64,000 bases of DNA from Xenorhabdus budapestensis (GTDB taxonomy: Bacteria > Pseudomonadota > Gammaproteobacteria > Enterobacterales > Enterobacteriaceae): assembly GCF_002632465.1 (NCBI RefSeq), contig NZ_NIBS01000004.1:220068-284067 (forward strand), written 5' to 3'. Shown here one piece after another: positions 1 through 9,694 of the stretch. A program made the position numbers and the translations under genes. The notes beneath the pieces are model-generated. The model was not told the DNA's origin. It saw nothing but the letters and a program-made list of their open reading frames with translations, and ran no database searches. How positions within the stretch are numbered: position 1 is the first letter of the stretch; the number at the start of each line of letters is the position of its first letter.

Positions 1-2555
1 AGTTTGCGGCGTTTGCCTTTGATGTTGCCGTCGAGGAATGTTTCTCGTCACTCTGTAACGGAGCCACGCTGGTTATTCGTGATGATAGCTGGCTGGCGTC
101 CATACCGGAATTTATTACCTTAACCGGCGAAAACCGTATCACGGTGCTGTTCCTGCCCACGTTATTCTGGTCTGAACTGGCGGGCAGAGACAAAGGGTTA
201 GCGCTGCCTGACGCGCTCAGACTGATGATTATTGGTAGCGAGGCCGTGCAGAAAAAAGCCCTTCAGGACTGGTTTGCCCAGGGCGGTCACCGTCCCCGGT
301 TATTAAACGCCTACGGTCCGACAGAAAATACCGTCACCGCCACCTGTCAGACCGTTGTCTCCCCTGAGGATGACCGTTCCATCGGTCGGCCGCTCAGCAA
401 TACCCGCATTTATCTGCTGGACAGCCACGGGCAACCGGTGCCGTTAGGCAGTGTGGGGGAAATCTATATTGGTGGCGTGGGGGTGGCACGAGGTTATCTG
501 AACCAACCCATTTTAAGTGAAGAACGTTTTATTCCTGACCCCTTTAGCCCTGTCTTGGGTGCCCGGATGTACCGTACCGGGGATATGGCTCGTTACCTGC
601 CGAACGGTAGTCTGGAATTCTTTGGCCGTAATGACCAGCAGGTGAAAATTCGTGGTTTCCGTATAGAACCGGGGGAAATTGAAACCCGCTTGCTGGAACA
701 CCCGGCGGTGCAGGAGGCGGTTGTGTTGGCATTAGATGACGGGCAGGGTAAACGGTTGGTGGCCTATATCGTCGCGGCAGCAGATGAAGCGTTGGTCAAC
801 AACCTGCGTACTCACCTGAGTGCAATTTTACCGGATTATATGGTGCCGGCGGCCTTTGTGTGTCTGGACAGCTTCCCACAAACCCCGAATGGTAAACTGG
901 ATCGCCGGGCGCTGCCGGCCCCGGATGGAGAAGCCTTTGCCCGGCAGATTTATGAAGCCCCACACGGAGAAATGGAAATCGCATTGGCGGCGATTTGGCG
1001 GGAAGTCTTAGGGATTGAACAGATCAGCCGGCATGATAATTTCTTTGCCCTGGGCGGTCATTCATTGCTGGCGATGCAGGTAATGAACCGGATAGCAGTT
1101 TTAGGGGGAGAGTTGCCACTGAGTGAACTGTTTAGCTCCCCTTCTTTGGCGGCCCTGGCTGAAAAACTCCATATTCGGTTTGATCAACAAATCACATTGC
1201 CTCCTATCCTGCCTGTCTCCCGTGAGGGGGGACTGCCACTGTCATTCGTTCAAGAGCGCATGTGGCTTCTGACGCAATTTAGGGGTGCCAGTGAACACTA
1301 TAATATGCCGCTCGTGTTACATTTGCGTGGGCAACTGGATATCGCAGCCTGGCAGCAGGCACTGGATGTGTTATTTGCCCGTCATGAAGCCCTGCGCTCG
1401 GTCTTTGTTTCTGTTGACGGTCAGCCTCAGGTCCGCCTGCTGGTGGCAGACCGTGGACTGCCGTTGGTTTATCATGACCTGCGCGGGTGCCCGGATGCCG
1501 AAACAGAGTTAAAACGACTGCGTACTGAGGAGGTGTATGAGTCATTCGATCTCAGCCAAGGGCCGCTTGTTCGGACGATGCTTATCCGGCTGGCGGATGA
1601 CGACTATCAGTTTTTACTGACCCAGCACCATATTATTTCCGATGGCTGGTCAGTGAAGGTACTGATAGATGAACTGAACTCTCTCTATACGGCTTTTCTG
1701 TCCGGGCAACCGGATCCTTTACCCGTGCTGGCGATCCAGTACCCTGATTATGCAGCCTGGCAGCGGCAGTGGTTTTCCTCTGAACATATGCAGGCGCAAG
1801 TTGACTATTGGCGCACGACGTTGGCTGATGCACCGGCTCTGCTGAATTTGCCGACAGACCGGCCACGCCCGTTGGAGCAGTCGTTTGTCGGGCAGATTTT
1901 ACCCATCAATTTGGATGTGGAATTAATAACCGCTCTGAAACGCCTGAGTGCGCAGCACAATGTCACGTTATTTATGACATTATTGTCTGCCTGGACGGTG
2001 GTCTTATCGCGTTTGTCCGGTCAGGAGGATATTATTGTTGGAACCCACAGTTCTGGCCGTAGTCGTCAGGAAGTGGAGCCATTAATTGGATTCTTCGTGA
2101 ATACACTGTCGTTACGCACAAGAGTTTCGGGTGAGTTGACGGTAGCGGAGTTGCTGGCACAAGTCCGGCAAACCACGTTAGCGGCACAGGCGCATCAGGA
2201 TTTGCCGTTTGAACAGATGATGGAAATTGTACAACCGTCACGCCAGCTAGACCATATTCCGTTGTGTCAGGCCGTATTTGCCTGGCAGGATTATGAAGAT
2301 TCCGACTGGACATTGCCGGGGCTGACAGTGTCATCAATTGCTCATGATTTAAATATTACCAACTATGATCTCGAAATAGAGTTTTTTGAAGAGAATGGCA
2401 TAGTTGCTGGGGCGGTAAGTTATGCCACCGCCCTGTTTGATCAATCGACCATAGAGCGGCACATTGACTATTTGCTTACTGTGCTGCAAACCATGGTAGA
2501 TAACCCCCAACAGCGGATCAGGGAAATTGATATTCTGATATCAGCAGAGCAATAG
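1..2555 (+). CDS. Non-ribosomal peptide synthetase, 3' fragment (A-T-C, no thioesterase)
   Basis: The reading frame is open from base 3, so the window begins inside the gene; the first ATG at 144 is internal. About 851 codons are visible. The 5' part is the second half of an adenylation domain (FDVAVEE, NAYGPTENT, YRTGD, GRNDQQVKIRGFRIEPGE, NGKLDR). A carrier domain follows with the phosphopantetheine site GGHSLL near base 1053, then a full condensation domain of about 440 residues with HHIISDG near base 1626. The protein stops about 20 residues after that domain, with no thioesterase or reductase. A terminal C domain suggests release by cyclisation or by condensation with a free amine, as in some Xenorhabdus and Photorhabdus synthetases (inference). 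Residues read as the substrate code are roughly D-V-E-F-M-I-A-V-T, which I cannot assign. An intrinsic terminator follows. Confidence 0.93.
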   Translation, partial: FAAFAFDVAVEECFSSLCNGATLVIRDDSWLASIPEFITLTGENRITVLFLPTLFWSELAGRDKGLALPDALRLMIIGSEAVQKKALQDWFAQGGHRPRLLNAYGPTENTVTATCQTVVSPEDDRSIGRPLSNTRIYLLDSHGQPVPLGSVGEIYIGGVGVARGYLNQPILSEERFIPDPFSPVLGARMYRTGDMARYLPNGSLEFFGRNDQQVKIRGFRIEPGEIETRLLEHPAVQEAVVLALDDGQGKRLVAYIVAAADEALVNNLRTHLSAILPDYMVPAAFVCLDSFPQTPNGKLDRRALPAPDGEAFARQIYEAPHGEMEIALAAIWREVLGIEQISRHDNFFALGGHSLLAMQVMNRIAVLGGELPLSELFSSPSLAALAEKLHIRFDQQITLPPILPVSREGGLPLSFVQERMWLLTQFRGASEHYNMPLVLHLRGQLDIAAWQQALDVLFARHEALRSVFVSVDGQPQVRLLVADRGLPLVYHDLRGCPDAETELKRLRTEEVYESFDLSQGPLVRTMLIRLADDDYQFLLTQHHIISDGWSVKVLIDELNSLYTAFLSGQPDPLPVLAIQYPDYAAWQRQWFSSEHMQAQVDYWRTTLADAPALLNLPTDRPRPLEQSFVGQILPINLDVELITALKRLSAQHNVTLFMTLLSAWTVVLSRLSGQEDIIVGTHSSGRSRQEVEPLIGFFVNTLSLRTRVSGELTVAELLAQVRQTTLAAQAHQDLPFEQMMEIVQPSRQLDHIPLCQAVFAWQDYEDSDWTLPGLTVSSIAHDLNITNYDLEIEFFEENGIVAGAVSYATALFDQSTIERHIDYLLTVLQTMVDNPQQRIREIDILISAEQ

Positions 2556-2575
2556 TATTAATTTCACCTTACTAT

Positions 2576-2612
2576 AAAAATCCGGTATCGATTATTTATA
2601 CCGGATTTTTGA
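2576..2612 (+). terminator. Intrinsic terminator of the NRPS gene
   Basis: A perfect 13-bp inverted repeat (aaaaatccggtat / ataccggattttt) with a 9-base loop ends in a T run, 20 bp after the NRPS stop codon. The A run on the other side means it could also act on the minus strand. Confidence 0.85.
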
Positions 2613-2651
2613 GATGCCTCTTTAATATTGTTGTTTCTCTGTAAATTAGGG

Positions 2652-2681
2652 TTAGCTCCCGCCAGATTAGGCGGGAGCTAA
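2652..2681 (-). terminator. Hairpin downstream of nth
   Basis: An 11-bp perfect inverted repeat (ttagctcccgc / gcgggagctaa) lies 14 bp beyond the nth stop codon, at the end of the rsx-nth operon. It lacks a clear T tract on either strand, so termination is only inferred from its position. Confidence 0.4.
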
Positions 2682-2694
2682 TAGAAGAGATGTA

Positions 2695-3327
2695 TTACTC
2701 TGTTTTATCCGCATATTCGCACAGATCTTCAATAATACAAGATCCACAGCGTGGTTTACGGGCAATACAGGTATAACGACCGTGTAAAATCAGCCAATGG
2801 TGGCAATCTACTTTGAATTCATCAGGTACAACTTGCAATAGCTTCTTTTCGACTTCATCGACATTTTTTCCCGGAGCAAATTGAGTCCGATTGCTGACAC
2901 GGAAAATATGGGTATCGACAGCTATCGTCGGCCAGCCAAAGGCCGTGTTCAGAACAACATTGGCCGTCTTACGACCGACGCCCGGTAATGCTTCAAGCGC
3001 TATGCGATTTTCCGGTACTTCGCCTTGATGCTTTTCCAGCAGGATCCGGCAGGTTTTAATTACGTTTTCGGCTTTGGTGTTATATAACCCGATAGTCTTT
3101 ATATACTCTTTTAAGCTATCAACGCCCAAATCAAGGATGTCCTGTGGCGTGTTGGCAACCGGATAAAGTCTTGCAGTTGCTTTATTGACGCTGACGTCCG
3201 TTGCTTGTGCTGACAGCAATACTGAAATCAGCAGTTCAAATGGTGAATTGAAAACCAGTTCAGTCGTTGGATTAGGGTTGTTATCCCGTAAGCGGGTTAA
3301 AATTTCGACCCGTTTTTGTTTATTCAT
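2695..3327 (-). CDS. nth: Endonuclease III (DNA glycosylase/AP lyase)
   Basis: Base-excision repair enzyme that removes oxidised pyrimidines and cleaves the abasic site. The 210-residue protein is full length (211 in E. coli). It carries the helix-hairpin-helix LPGVGRKTANVV with catalytic Lys120, catalytic Asp138 in VDTH, and the four cysteines of the C-terminal [4Fe-4S] cluster at 187, 194, 197 and 203 (C-X6-C-X2-C-X5-C). The start codon lies 15 bp beyond the rsxE stop, so it is the last gene of the rsx operon, as in E. coli. Confidence 0.97.
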   Translation of the reverse strand: MNKQKRVEILTRLRDNNPNPTTELVFNSPFELLISVLLSAQATDVSVNKATARLYPVANTPQDILDLGVDSLKEYIKTIGLYNTKAENVIKTCRILLEKHQGEVPENRIALEALPGVGRKTANVVLNTAFGWPTIAVDTHIFRVSNRTQFAPGKNVDEVEKKLLQVVPDEFKVDCHHWLILHGRYTCIARKPRCGSCIIEDLCEYADKTE

Positions 3328-3341
3328 ATCTGATTACGCCT

Positions 3342-4049
3342 TTATCCTCTTGTGATATGGCTGCCACAGCCTTTTTCTATGTTGTCATAGCGACGCGTTT
3401 TAGCATCTGTACGGCTTTTAATTCGCTCATCAATGATATATTTCCCGGCCAGCATCAAACCTAATCCAATAAATGCACCTGGTGGTAAAATGGCTAGCAG
3501 GAATGGGGAATCCATATGCACAATTTCAATACGTAATGATTTAGCCCAACTGCCTAATAATAGATCTGCACCGTCGAAAAGTGTGCCATTACCCAGAATT
3601 TCACGTATGGCGCCAAGTACGAACAGGGCAAATGTTGCCCCAAGCCCCATTGCAATACCATCAAGCGCGGAGTGATAGATTGAGTTTTTTGATGCGTAGG
3701 CTTCTGCACGTCCGATAACAATACAGTTAGTCACAATTAGCGGGATAAAGATCCCCAATGATTCATATAATCCGAATGCAAAAGCATTGATTAACATCTG
3801 AACGGCACTGACAACAGATGCAATGATCATCACATAAATAGGGATACGGATCTCATGAGGAACCCAACGGCGTAAAGCTGATACGGCGATGTTGGTGCTC
3901 AACAGAACCAGTGTCGTTGCCAATCCCAGTCCCAGTGCGTTAGTAGCAGTAGAAGAAACCGCCAAAAGGGGACAAAGCCCCAAAAGTTGTACTAATGCGG
4001 AGTTGTTTTTCCATAACCCCTGAAGAAATAGGTTTTTGGTTTCACTCAT
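3342..4049 (-). CDS. rsxE: Electron transport complex subunit RsxE
   Basis: Integral inner-membrane subunit of the Rsx (Rnf-type) complex, which in E. coli uses reduced pyridine nucleotide to re-reduce the SoxR [2Fe-2S] sensor; related Rnf complexes couple this to ion flow. The 235 residues closely follow E. coli RsxE ([78 protein letters not shown]), with about six membrane segments. It abuts the rsxG stop codon directly, implying translational coupling. Confidence 0.96.
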   Translation of the reverse strand: MSETKNLFLQGLWKNNSALVQLLGLCPLLAVSSTATNALGLGLATTLVLLSTNIAVSALRRWVPHEIRIPIYVMIIASVVSAVQMLINAFAFGLYESLGIFIPLIVTNCIVIGRAEAYASKNSIYHSALDGIAMGLGATFALFVLGAIREILGNGTLFDGADLLLGSWAKSLRIEIVHMDSPFLLAILPPGAFIGLGLMLAGKYIIDERIKSRTDAKTRRYDNIEKGCGSHITRG

Positions 4050-4676
4050 TTATTTTGCTCCACATGTGGGTAATGAAGAAAGTTGTGCCGGAATGGTTTC
4101 CATATAGAGAGTTGTCCGTTTAACGGCATTGACAATAGCACGAGGAGTGATGGTTGCTCCCGTAAACTGATCAAATTCCCCGCCATCTTTTTTAACCGCC
4201 CAATGAGTATCATTATTGGAAGCGATTTTCTTGCCAGAAAAAGCATAGATCCAATCGGATATACGGGTATCAATTTTATCTCCTAACCCCGGAGTTTCAT
4301 GATGTTCGGTAACACGCACACCAAGTACTTTGCCAGAAAAATCTGCGCCTACCAGTAGTTGAATAGCTCCTGAATAGCCATCAGGTGCAGTGCTTTCTAT
4401 TGCAGCAGCAACCGGAGTACCGTTTTTACGTGCCAGATAGAGACGATGGGATTGTTGATTACCTAAAGCATCTGCGGTTACCAGATAACATTCACTTAGC
4501 ATATCGTTGTCATACAGCGTGGGAGGAACAACCTGATCCAATAATACCTTATGCTGTAACGCTGCTTGTTCTGCAATCCGGTCTTTTGTCAATGAATAAA
4601 CAATTGCCGTTAACCCGGTGGTACAAGCGGCAAAAATTGCGAGGGTAATACCGTGACGTCGCATAGTTTCTAACAT
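4050..4676 (-). CDS. rsxG: Electron transport complex subunit RsxG (FMN-binding)
   Basis: Membrane-anchored periplasmic flavoprotein of the Rsx complex. One N-terminal membrane segment is followed by an FMN-binding domain; the conserved SGAT-type motif is seen as TGATITPRA, whose threonine would carry covalently linked FMN. I chose the ATG at 4676 ([13 protein letters not shown]) over the upstream ATG at 4706, because AAGGGAG lies just in front of it and E. coli RsxG starts at the equivalent residue. This start clears the rsxD stop by 10 bp. The protein is about 208 residues, normal for the family. Confidence 0.94.
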   Translation of the reverse strand: MLETMRRHGITLAIFAACTTGLTAIVYSLTKDRIAEQAALQHKVLLDQVVPPTLYDNDMLSECYLVTADALGNQQSHRLYLARKNGTPVAAAIESTAPDGYSGAIQLLVGADFSGKVLGVRVTEHHETPGLGDKIDTRISDWIYAFSGKKIASNNDTHWAVKKDGGEFDQFTGATITPRAIVNAVKRTTLYMETIPAQLSSLPTCGAK

Positions 4677-4686
4677 GGCAGCTCCC

Positions 4687-5766
4687 TTATTTATGGCCGT
4701 AAGCACGGGGTTGTGTGTAATTGTCGATAAGTGGTACGCAGATATTTGCTAATAAAACAGCGAAAGCCACGGCATCTGGATAGCCACCATAGACACGGAT
4801 AACCCAAATCAGCAAACCAATTACGGCTCCATAAATCAAACGGCCTTTCGGTGTAGTTGATGCGCTGACCGGATCCGTCGCAATAAAGAATGCGCCTAAC
4901 ATGGCTGCGCCGGAAAAAATTTGCAATAAAGGAGGTGAATAACGGCTTGGATCGATCAGCCAGCTAACTAAAGCACAACTTCCCAGTACAAGGATAAATG
5001 TGGTCGGGATTTGCCAGTTAATCACTTTGCGATTCAGCATGATTAATCCACCAAACAAGTAAGCCACATTGACCCACTGCCAGCCAATTCCTGCCAGAGT
5101 ACCTTGCAATATCGGTTGCTGTAATACTTCATTAATGTTGTGGGTCAGTCTGCCGGTTTTGAAGCTATCCAGTGGCGTAGCCTGACTTAATCCATCAATT
5201 CCTTGTTGAAGTTGTATCAGAGTCGAACCATCAGGTGTGTGTCCTGTAAAGATCACCATCAGGCAATCCCACGGAGTCAACGTCATGATTTGTAACGAGG
5301 CTGGTGGCATCCAGCTTGTCATCTGTACAGGAAATGAAATAAGTAAGACAACATAACCTACCATAGCCGGATTAAATGGATTTTGTCCAAGCCCGCCATA
5401 AAGATGTTTAGCAATAATGATGGCAAAGAAAGTACCGAGTATGATCAACCACCACGGTGCCAGCGGCGGCAGACTAATGCCAAGCAGTAATCCGGTCACT
5501 AATGCCGAATTATCTTTAAGGTAGGGAATGACCAGTTGTTTCTTTAATGCAATAGCTACAGATTCAGCCATCAATGCGGTAATGATTGCCAACAGGATTT
5601 GGATCAAAGTTCCATAGCCAAAGAAATAGGTTTGCACTGCGATACCCGGTATAGCAGCTAAAGCCACCCATAACATAAGCTGGCTGGTATTTTTCTTACT
5701 GTGTGTAAAAGGCGAACTGGCGACTTTTAACAGGTTATTGTCAGTTTTGACTGGCCTAAATTTCAT
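4687..5766 (-). CDS. rsxD: Electron transport complex subunit RsxD
   Basis: Polytopic inner-membrane flavoprotein of the Rsx/Rnf complex, NqrB/RnfD family. The 359 residues contain about nine hydrophobic segments and the FMN attachment motif [10 protein letters not shown], in which the threonine takes FMN in characterised homologues. The motifs [16 protein letters not shown] and [15 protein letters not shown] are family hallmarks. It lies between rsxC (12 bp upstream) and rsxG (10 bp downstream) in the operon order rsxA-B-C-D-G-E. Confidence 0.96.
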   Translation of the reverse strand: MKFRPVKTDNNLLKVASSPFTHSKKNTSQLMLWVALAAIPGIAVQTYFFGYGTLIQILLAIITALMAESVAIALKKQLVIPYLKDNSALVTGLLLGISLPPLAPWWLIILGTFFAIIIAKHLYGGLGQNPFNPAMVGYVVLLISFPVQMTSWMPPASLQIMTLTPWDCLMVIFTGHTPDGSTLIQLQQGIDGLSQATPLDSFKTGRLTHNINEVLQQPILQGTLAGIGWQWVNVAYLFGGLIMLNRKVINWQIPTTFILVLGSCALVSWLIDPSRYSPPLLQIFSGAAMLGAFFIATDPVSASTTPKGRLIYGAVIGLLIWVIRVYGGYPDAVAFAVLLANICVPLIDNYTQPRAYGHK

Positions 5767-5778
5767 CGATAAATGTCA

Positions 5779-7791
5779 CTATTCTGTTAGAGTTTCTTGT
5801 TTTTCTTGAGCGGCTTTTTTCGCTTTTACGCGGGCAATGGCGGCCTCGACAGCAGCTTTACGGGGATCAACCTCTTCGGTAACCACGGCTTGAGCTTCTT
5901 GTTGTGGAGCAGGTTCAGGCTGAGTTTGAGCGGCTTTCTTTGCTTTTGCACGGGCAATGGCGGCTGCGACAGCGGCTTTGCGGGGATCTTGTTTTTCATC
6001 CATGCTATTTTGTTGTGAAATTTCTTGTGACGTTGTCACTTCTTGGTTTTGTTGTGTGGCCTTTTTCGCTTTTGCTCTGGCGATAGCTGCGGCAAGAGCA
6101 GCTTTACGAGGATCTTCACTTTCAGCGGATGTTATTGTTGCTGTGGTTTGAGTATTCGATACCTGTTTTTCTGTCTGACGAGCACGTAATTGCTCTTTTC
6201 TGGCTTTGCGTGCTGCAATGGCTGCTGCATTATCAGGTGATTGCCCGGCTTGTACGGTGATTGACTCGCCAGCGTTGGACTGTTTTTCTTTCACGCGAGC
6301 GAGAGCCGCCTGTACAGCACTTTTATCCTGATTGTCTATTTGAACTATCGCTTTTTTATGGCGTTCTTCGCGAGCCAGTTTCTCGCGTTCCAAACGTGCT
6401 TGTTTAGCTTCAAACCGAAGCTTAGCTTCAGTTGATCGGCGAGCTTCGGCATCGATAGCGCGTATTTCGGCTTTTTCCTGCCGATAATACTGAACAAGAG
6501 CAATATTGCTAGGGCATACGTAAGCACAAGCACCACACTCAATGCAGTCAAATAAGTTGTGGTTCTTGGCTTTTTCATGCTCTTGACCACGGCTGAACCA
6601 GTAAAGTTGCTGGGGTAATAACCCGGCCGGACAAGCTTCAACACATAATCCACAACGGATACAGGCTTCTTCAGTCGCTTTAGGTTCCATTTCCTGGGTG
6701 GAAGGGGCAAGTATACAGTTGCTGATCTTGACGATAGGCACATTCAGATCAGGTAAAGAAAAGCCCATTAATGGCCCACCCATAATGACCATTTGCTCTG
6801 ACTGAGGTTTAAATTTGGCTTGTTGTAACAGAAATTGAACAGGTGTACCTAAACGAGCCCAGAAATTGCCCGGTGAGTTGATGGCTTCTCCCGTCAGAGT
6901 GACAACGCGTTCGATTAAGGGTTCTCCGTCAATAATGGTTCGTTTGATGGCCATCACCGTACCAACATTTTGCATAAGAACACCAATACCGGAAGAACGT
7001 CCGCCAGTAGGGACTTCTTTGCCCGTCAGGATTTTGGTGAGCTGTTTTGCACCACCGGATGGGTATTTTGTTGGGATAACGCGCACGGCAATCGATTTAT
7101 CGTCTTTCAGAACATTTTTCAGGGCATCAATTGCTTCAGGTTTGTTATCTTCAATCCCGATCAAAACCTGTTTCGGATTGAGCAAATGTATCAAAATGCG
7201 TATGCCTTCGATAATTTCACCGGCATGTTCCTGCATCAAGCGATCATCAGCCGTGATATAAGGCTCACATTCCGCTGCGTTGATGATCAAAGTATTGATA
7301 TGACTTCCACCACCTTTTAATTTTGCGGCGGTTGGAAATCCTGCACCACCAAGACCAGCAATACCGGCTTGATGAATACGTTGCAGCAAAGTATCAGCAT
7401 CAAGGGATGTGTAATCCGCGGTTTGGATGCGTTCACACCATTGATCTTCTCCATCTGGACGCAGGCGGACACAGAGTTCTTTCAACCCAGAAGGATGGGC
7501 TGTAACACAAGGTTCAATCGCCGTGATAGTACCGGAAGTGGATGCATGAACGGGTACAGTTCTGCCAATCCCTATTGTCAGCGGTTGGCCTTTAAGTACT
7601 TTGTCCCCGGCTTTAACCAGTAGCTCTCCCTCCGGGCCAATATGTTGCTGTAAGGGAATAATCAATTCTTCTGGTAACGGAGCATAGCGTAATGGCGTAC
7701 GGCTGGATTGCAGCTTCATCTCTGGTGGATGAATACCGCCATCAAAATCCCATATTTTGTTTTTGTTAAGCAAATTGAATAGATTAAACAT
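5779..7791 (-). CDS. rsxC: Electron transport complex subunit RsxC (NADH-binding, Fe-S)
   Basis: Peripheral subunit expected to accept electrons from NADH. The N-terminal two thirds match the RnfC/NuoF-like fold, with the glycine-rich [13 protein letters not shown]. Two ferredoxin motifs follow, [12 protein letters not shown] and [12 protein letters not shown], for two [4Fe-4S] clusters. The last 200 residues or so are low-complexity Ala/Lys/Arg-rich repeats. The start is set at the ATG at 7791 ([16 protein letters not shown]), which overlaps the end of rsxB by 8 bp; an in-frame ATG at 7806 would add five residues. At about 670 residues it is shorter than the 740 of E. coli because it has fewer tail repeats. 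Confidence 0.95.
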   Translation of the reverse strand: MFNLFNLLNKNKIWDFDGGIHPPEMKLQSSRTPLRYAPLPEELIIPLQQHIGPEGELLVKAGDKVLKGQPLTIGIGRTVPVHASTSGTITAIEPCVTAHPSGLKELCVRLRPDGEDQWCERIQTADYTSLDADTLLQRIHQAGIAGLGGAGFPTAAKLKGGGSHINTLIINAAECEPYITADDRLMQEHAGEIIEGIRILIHLLNPKQVLIGIEDNKPEAIDALKNVLKDDKSIAVRVIPTKYPSGGAKQLTKILTGKEVPTGGRSSGIGVLMQNVGTVMAIKRTIIDGEPLIERVVTLTGEAINSPGNFWARLGTPVQFLLQQAKFKPQSEQMVIMGGPLMGFSLPDLNVPIVKISNCILAPSTQEMEPKATEEACIRCGLCVEACPAGLLPQQLYWFSRGQEHEKAKNHNLFDCIECGACAYVCPSNIALVQYYRQEKAEIRAIDAEARRSTEAKLRFEAKQARLEREKLAREERHKKAIVQIDNQDKSAVQAALARVKEKQSNAGESITVQAGQSPDNAAAIAARKARKEQLRARQTEKQVSNTQTTATITSAESEDPRKAALAAAIARAKAKKATQQNQEVTTSQEISQQNSMDEKQDPRKAAVAAAIARAKAKKAAQTQPEPAPQQEAQAVVTEEVDPRKAAVEAAIARVKAKKAAQEKQETLTE
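5810..6350 (-). repeat. In-frame Ala/Lys repeats in the RsxC tail
   Basis: Three near-identical 18-residue units (DPRKAAxxAAIARxKAKK) are encoded around 5820-5870, 5930-5985 and 6060-6115. At least two degenerate copies lie further upstream in the gene (to about 6330). Linkers rich in Gln and Thr separate them. E. coli RsxC has the same kind of tail with more copies; unit number is expected to vary between strains. Confidence 0.85.
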
Positions 7792-8407
7792 TGGCTTTAA
7801 CCTCAACAGGCTTAGCAGAAGATATCAACATGGGTTCTGGCTCAACTGGAATATTTTTAACCGGAATGGAGTTTAAATCCCATTTCCAGTTTGATGTTGT
7901 GGTTGCAACGGGGATCATCGTAATGCAGTCGGTCGGGCAAGGTGCGACACATAAGTCACAGCCAGTGCAGAGATCTTCAACTACAGTGTGCATTGCGCGA
8001 TTTGCGCCGATAATGGCGTCAACAGGACATGCCTGAATGCACTTTGTACAACCTATGCAATTTTCTTCATCAATGAAGGCAACTTTCCTAACCGGGTTTT
8101 GTATGCTTTCATCGCCATTCAATGGTTGTGGATCAACCCCCAGTAATTCTGACATCTTGAGCATCACTTGCTCTCCGCCCGGGGCACATTTGTTGATCAT
8201 CTCTCCATTGTTGGCAACAGCTTCTGCATAAGGGCGACAACCCGGATAACCACATTGCCCGCATTGGCTCTGTGGCAGCAGATTATCGACTTTTTCAACA
8301 ATCGGATCTTCTTCCACTTTAAAACGGCGAGCGGCAAAACCCAGAATTAACCCAAAGATTAACCCGAGTATGCTTAATACACTGATAGCAATCCATAAAG
8401 ATATCAT
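7784..8407 (-). CDS. rsxB: Electron transport complex subunit RsxB (ferredoxin-like)
   Basis: Iron-sulfur subunit that passes electrons within the Rsx complex. An N-terminal membrane anchor (about residues 5-25) precedes a domain with CGQCGYPGC, a four-cysteine cluster site. Two ferredoxin motifs follow, [16 protein letters not shown] and [16 protein letters not shown], for two [4Fe-4S] clusters. The 207 residues compare with 192 in E. coli. The start codon overlaps the rsxA stop by one base and the end overlaps rsxC, so the operon is tightly coupled. Confidence 0.96.
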   Translation of the reverse strand: MISLWIAISVLSILGLIFGLILGFAARRFKVEEDPIVEKVDNLLPQSQCGQCGYPGCRPYAEAVANNGEMINKCAPGGEQVMLKMSELLGVDPQPLNGDESIQNPVRKVAFIDEENCIGCTKCIQACPVDAIIGANRAMHTVVEDLCTGCDLCVAPCPTDCITMIPVATTTSNWKWDLNSIPVKNIPVEPEPMLISSAKPVEVKANV

Positions 8408-8988
8408 TAGAATTTCACCAAACCACTAAAGCCCATAAATGCAAGGGACATTAACCCAGCAGTAATAAGCCCTATCGATGAACCACGAAAAGGGGCCGGA
8501 ATATTGGCAACCGCCAAACGTTCACGAATTGCGGCAAATAGCACCATGACAAGGGAAAATCCAGCGGCAGCCCCGAAACCATATATCGCAGATTGTAAAA
8601 AATTATGTGATTGATTGACGTTCAGCAAAGCCACACCAAGCACAGCACAGTTTGTTGTTATCAATGGCAGGAAGATGCCTAATAAGCGATAGAGTGCAGG
8701 GCTGGTCTTGCGAACTGCTAATTCGGTGAATTGGACAACAACGGCAATCACAAGAATAAAACTTAAGGTGCGTAAATAAACCAGATCCAGCGGAACAAGA
8801 ATGAAAGTATTTACCAACCATGAACTGATAGAGGCGAGGGTCAGGACAAAAGTGGTTGCCATCCCCATGCCAATGGCAGTTTCGAGTTTCTTGGATACTC
8901 CCATAAATGGACATAAGCCTAAAAACTTCACTAAAACGAAGTTATTGACCAAGACCGTGCCAATAAATAAAAGAAGGTATTCAGTCAT
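8407..8988 (-). CDS. rsxA: Electron transport complex subunit RsxA
   Basis: First gene of the Rsx operon and an integral membrane subunit related to RsxE, with inverted topology in the complex. The 193 residues equal the E. coli length and show about six membrane helices, including [20 protein letters not shown] and [14 protein letters not shown], where a membrane-buried cysteine is conserved in the family. The 125 bp between rsxA and ydgK contain a GC-rich hairpin. Confidence 0.96.
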   Translation of the reverse strand: MTEYLLLFIGTVLVNNFVLVKFLGLCPFMGVSKKLETAIGMGMATTFVLTLASISSWLVNTFILVPLDLVYLRTLSFILVIAVVVQFTELAVRKTSPALYRLLGIFLPLITTNCAVLGVALLNVNQSHNFLQSAIYGFGAAAGFSLVMVLFAAIRERLAVANIPAPFRGSSIGLITAGLMSLAFMGFSGLVKF

Positions 8989-9056
8989 TGCTATCCTGAA
9001 AATAAGAGATTTGATGAAAACAATATATGTTTATAGTCGTGAAAATGACAGAAACT

Positions 9057-9085
9057 CCCCCGCCTTGTGGTGAGGCAAGCGGGGG
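9057..9085 (-). terminator. GC-rich hairpin between ydgK and rsxA
   Basis: A strong inverted repeat (cccccgccttg / caagcggggg with one bulged base) lies 29 bp downstream of the ydgK stop and 68 bp upstream of the rsxA start, all on the minus strand. Only three T residues follow on that strand, so it may be a weak terminator or an attenuator setting how much ydgK transcript reads into rsx. Confidence 0.55.
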
Positions 9086-9113
9086 CAATGATAACAATCA
9101 ATTTTAGGGGATG

Positions 9114-9554
9114 TTATCGATCTTGTGTGAAAGTCATTTTAACCCGATAAGAGCGCTTGATATAAGGAACAAAAACAGCAGCAGCTAATAGGGGCCAAAG
9201 TAGTGAGCGAATAGCCATTTCGTCGGGAATAGGAGAAAAAGCAAATGTTTTAATGGCAATAAGAACAGAAAGTGTTAACCAGATGATAAAAATACGTGGG
9301 AATCGTTTTGAACGAATAAAAAGCAACTTTAATACCCAAAACGTAAAACACCACATAATAGCCGTGGTTAATACAGAGATATACCACAGGATAGTGAAAT
9401 TACCTCCTGTTTGGTGAATGACATTGCCTTGCTGAAAAAAAGTTATGACATATAACACTAACATTGAACTGGCAGCGATAAGCGTCATGATTAAATAAGC
9501 GGCAGGAGCCAATAACCAACCGTTGATACGGTAATAATCATTGGATTGATACAT
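9114..9554 (-). CDS. ydgK: DUF2569 inner-membrane protein YdgK
   Basis: Small membrane protein of unknown function, with four hydrophobic segments (about 146 residues). It sits upstream of rsxA in the same orientation, as E. coli ydgK does. I prefer the ATG at 9554 (MYQSNDYYRINGWLL), which has GGAGAG about 10 bases upstream; an in-frame ATG at 9572 would add six residues. Membership in DUF2569 is inferred from position and hydropathy pattern; no catalytic motif is evident. Confidence 0.8.
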   Translation of the reverse strand: MYQSNDYYRINGWLLAPAAYLIMTLIAASSMLVLYVITFFQQGNVIHQTGGNFTILWYISVLTTAIMWCFTFWVLKLLFIRSKRFPRIFIIWLTLSVLIAIKTFAFSPIPDEMAIRSLLWPLLAAAVFVPYIKRSYRVKMTFTQDR

Positions 9555-9659
9555 AAAAAATATTCTCTCCATGATGGGTATTCAGATACCAAAAGATAGT
9601 AACACAGGAATTAAGATTATTTGCTAATGAATAAGAGCTGGTGGTATTTTCTGATGCTT

Positions 9660-9668
9660 TGTTATAAT
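9660..9668 (+). promoter_or_regulatory. Extended -10 element before ydgJ
   Basis: TGTTATAAT is a consensus TATAAT with the TG extension, 26 bp before the ydgJ start codon. No good -35 hexamer is seen at the usual distance, which is typical of extended -10 promoters. Confidence 0.5.
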
Positions 9669-9694
9669 AGTTTAACAAATGTTAAGAGGCAGTT

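Noticed and set aside
5810-6350. Tandem repeats as a possible CRISPR or noncoding array
   Set aside because: They are in-frame coding repeats of the RsxC tail with matching protein periodicity and no spacers.
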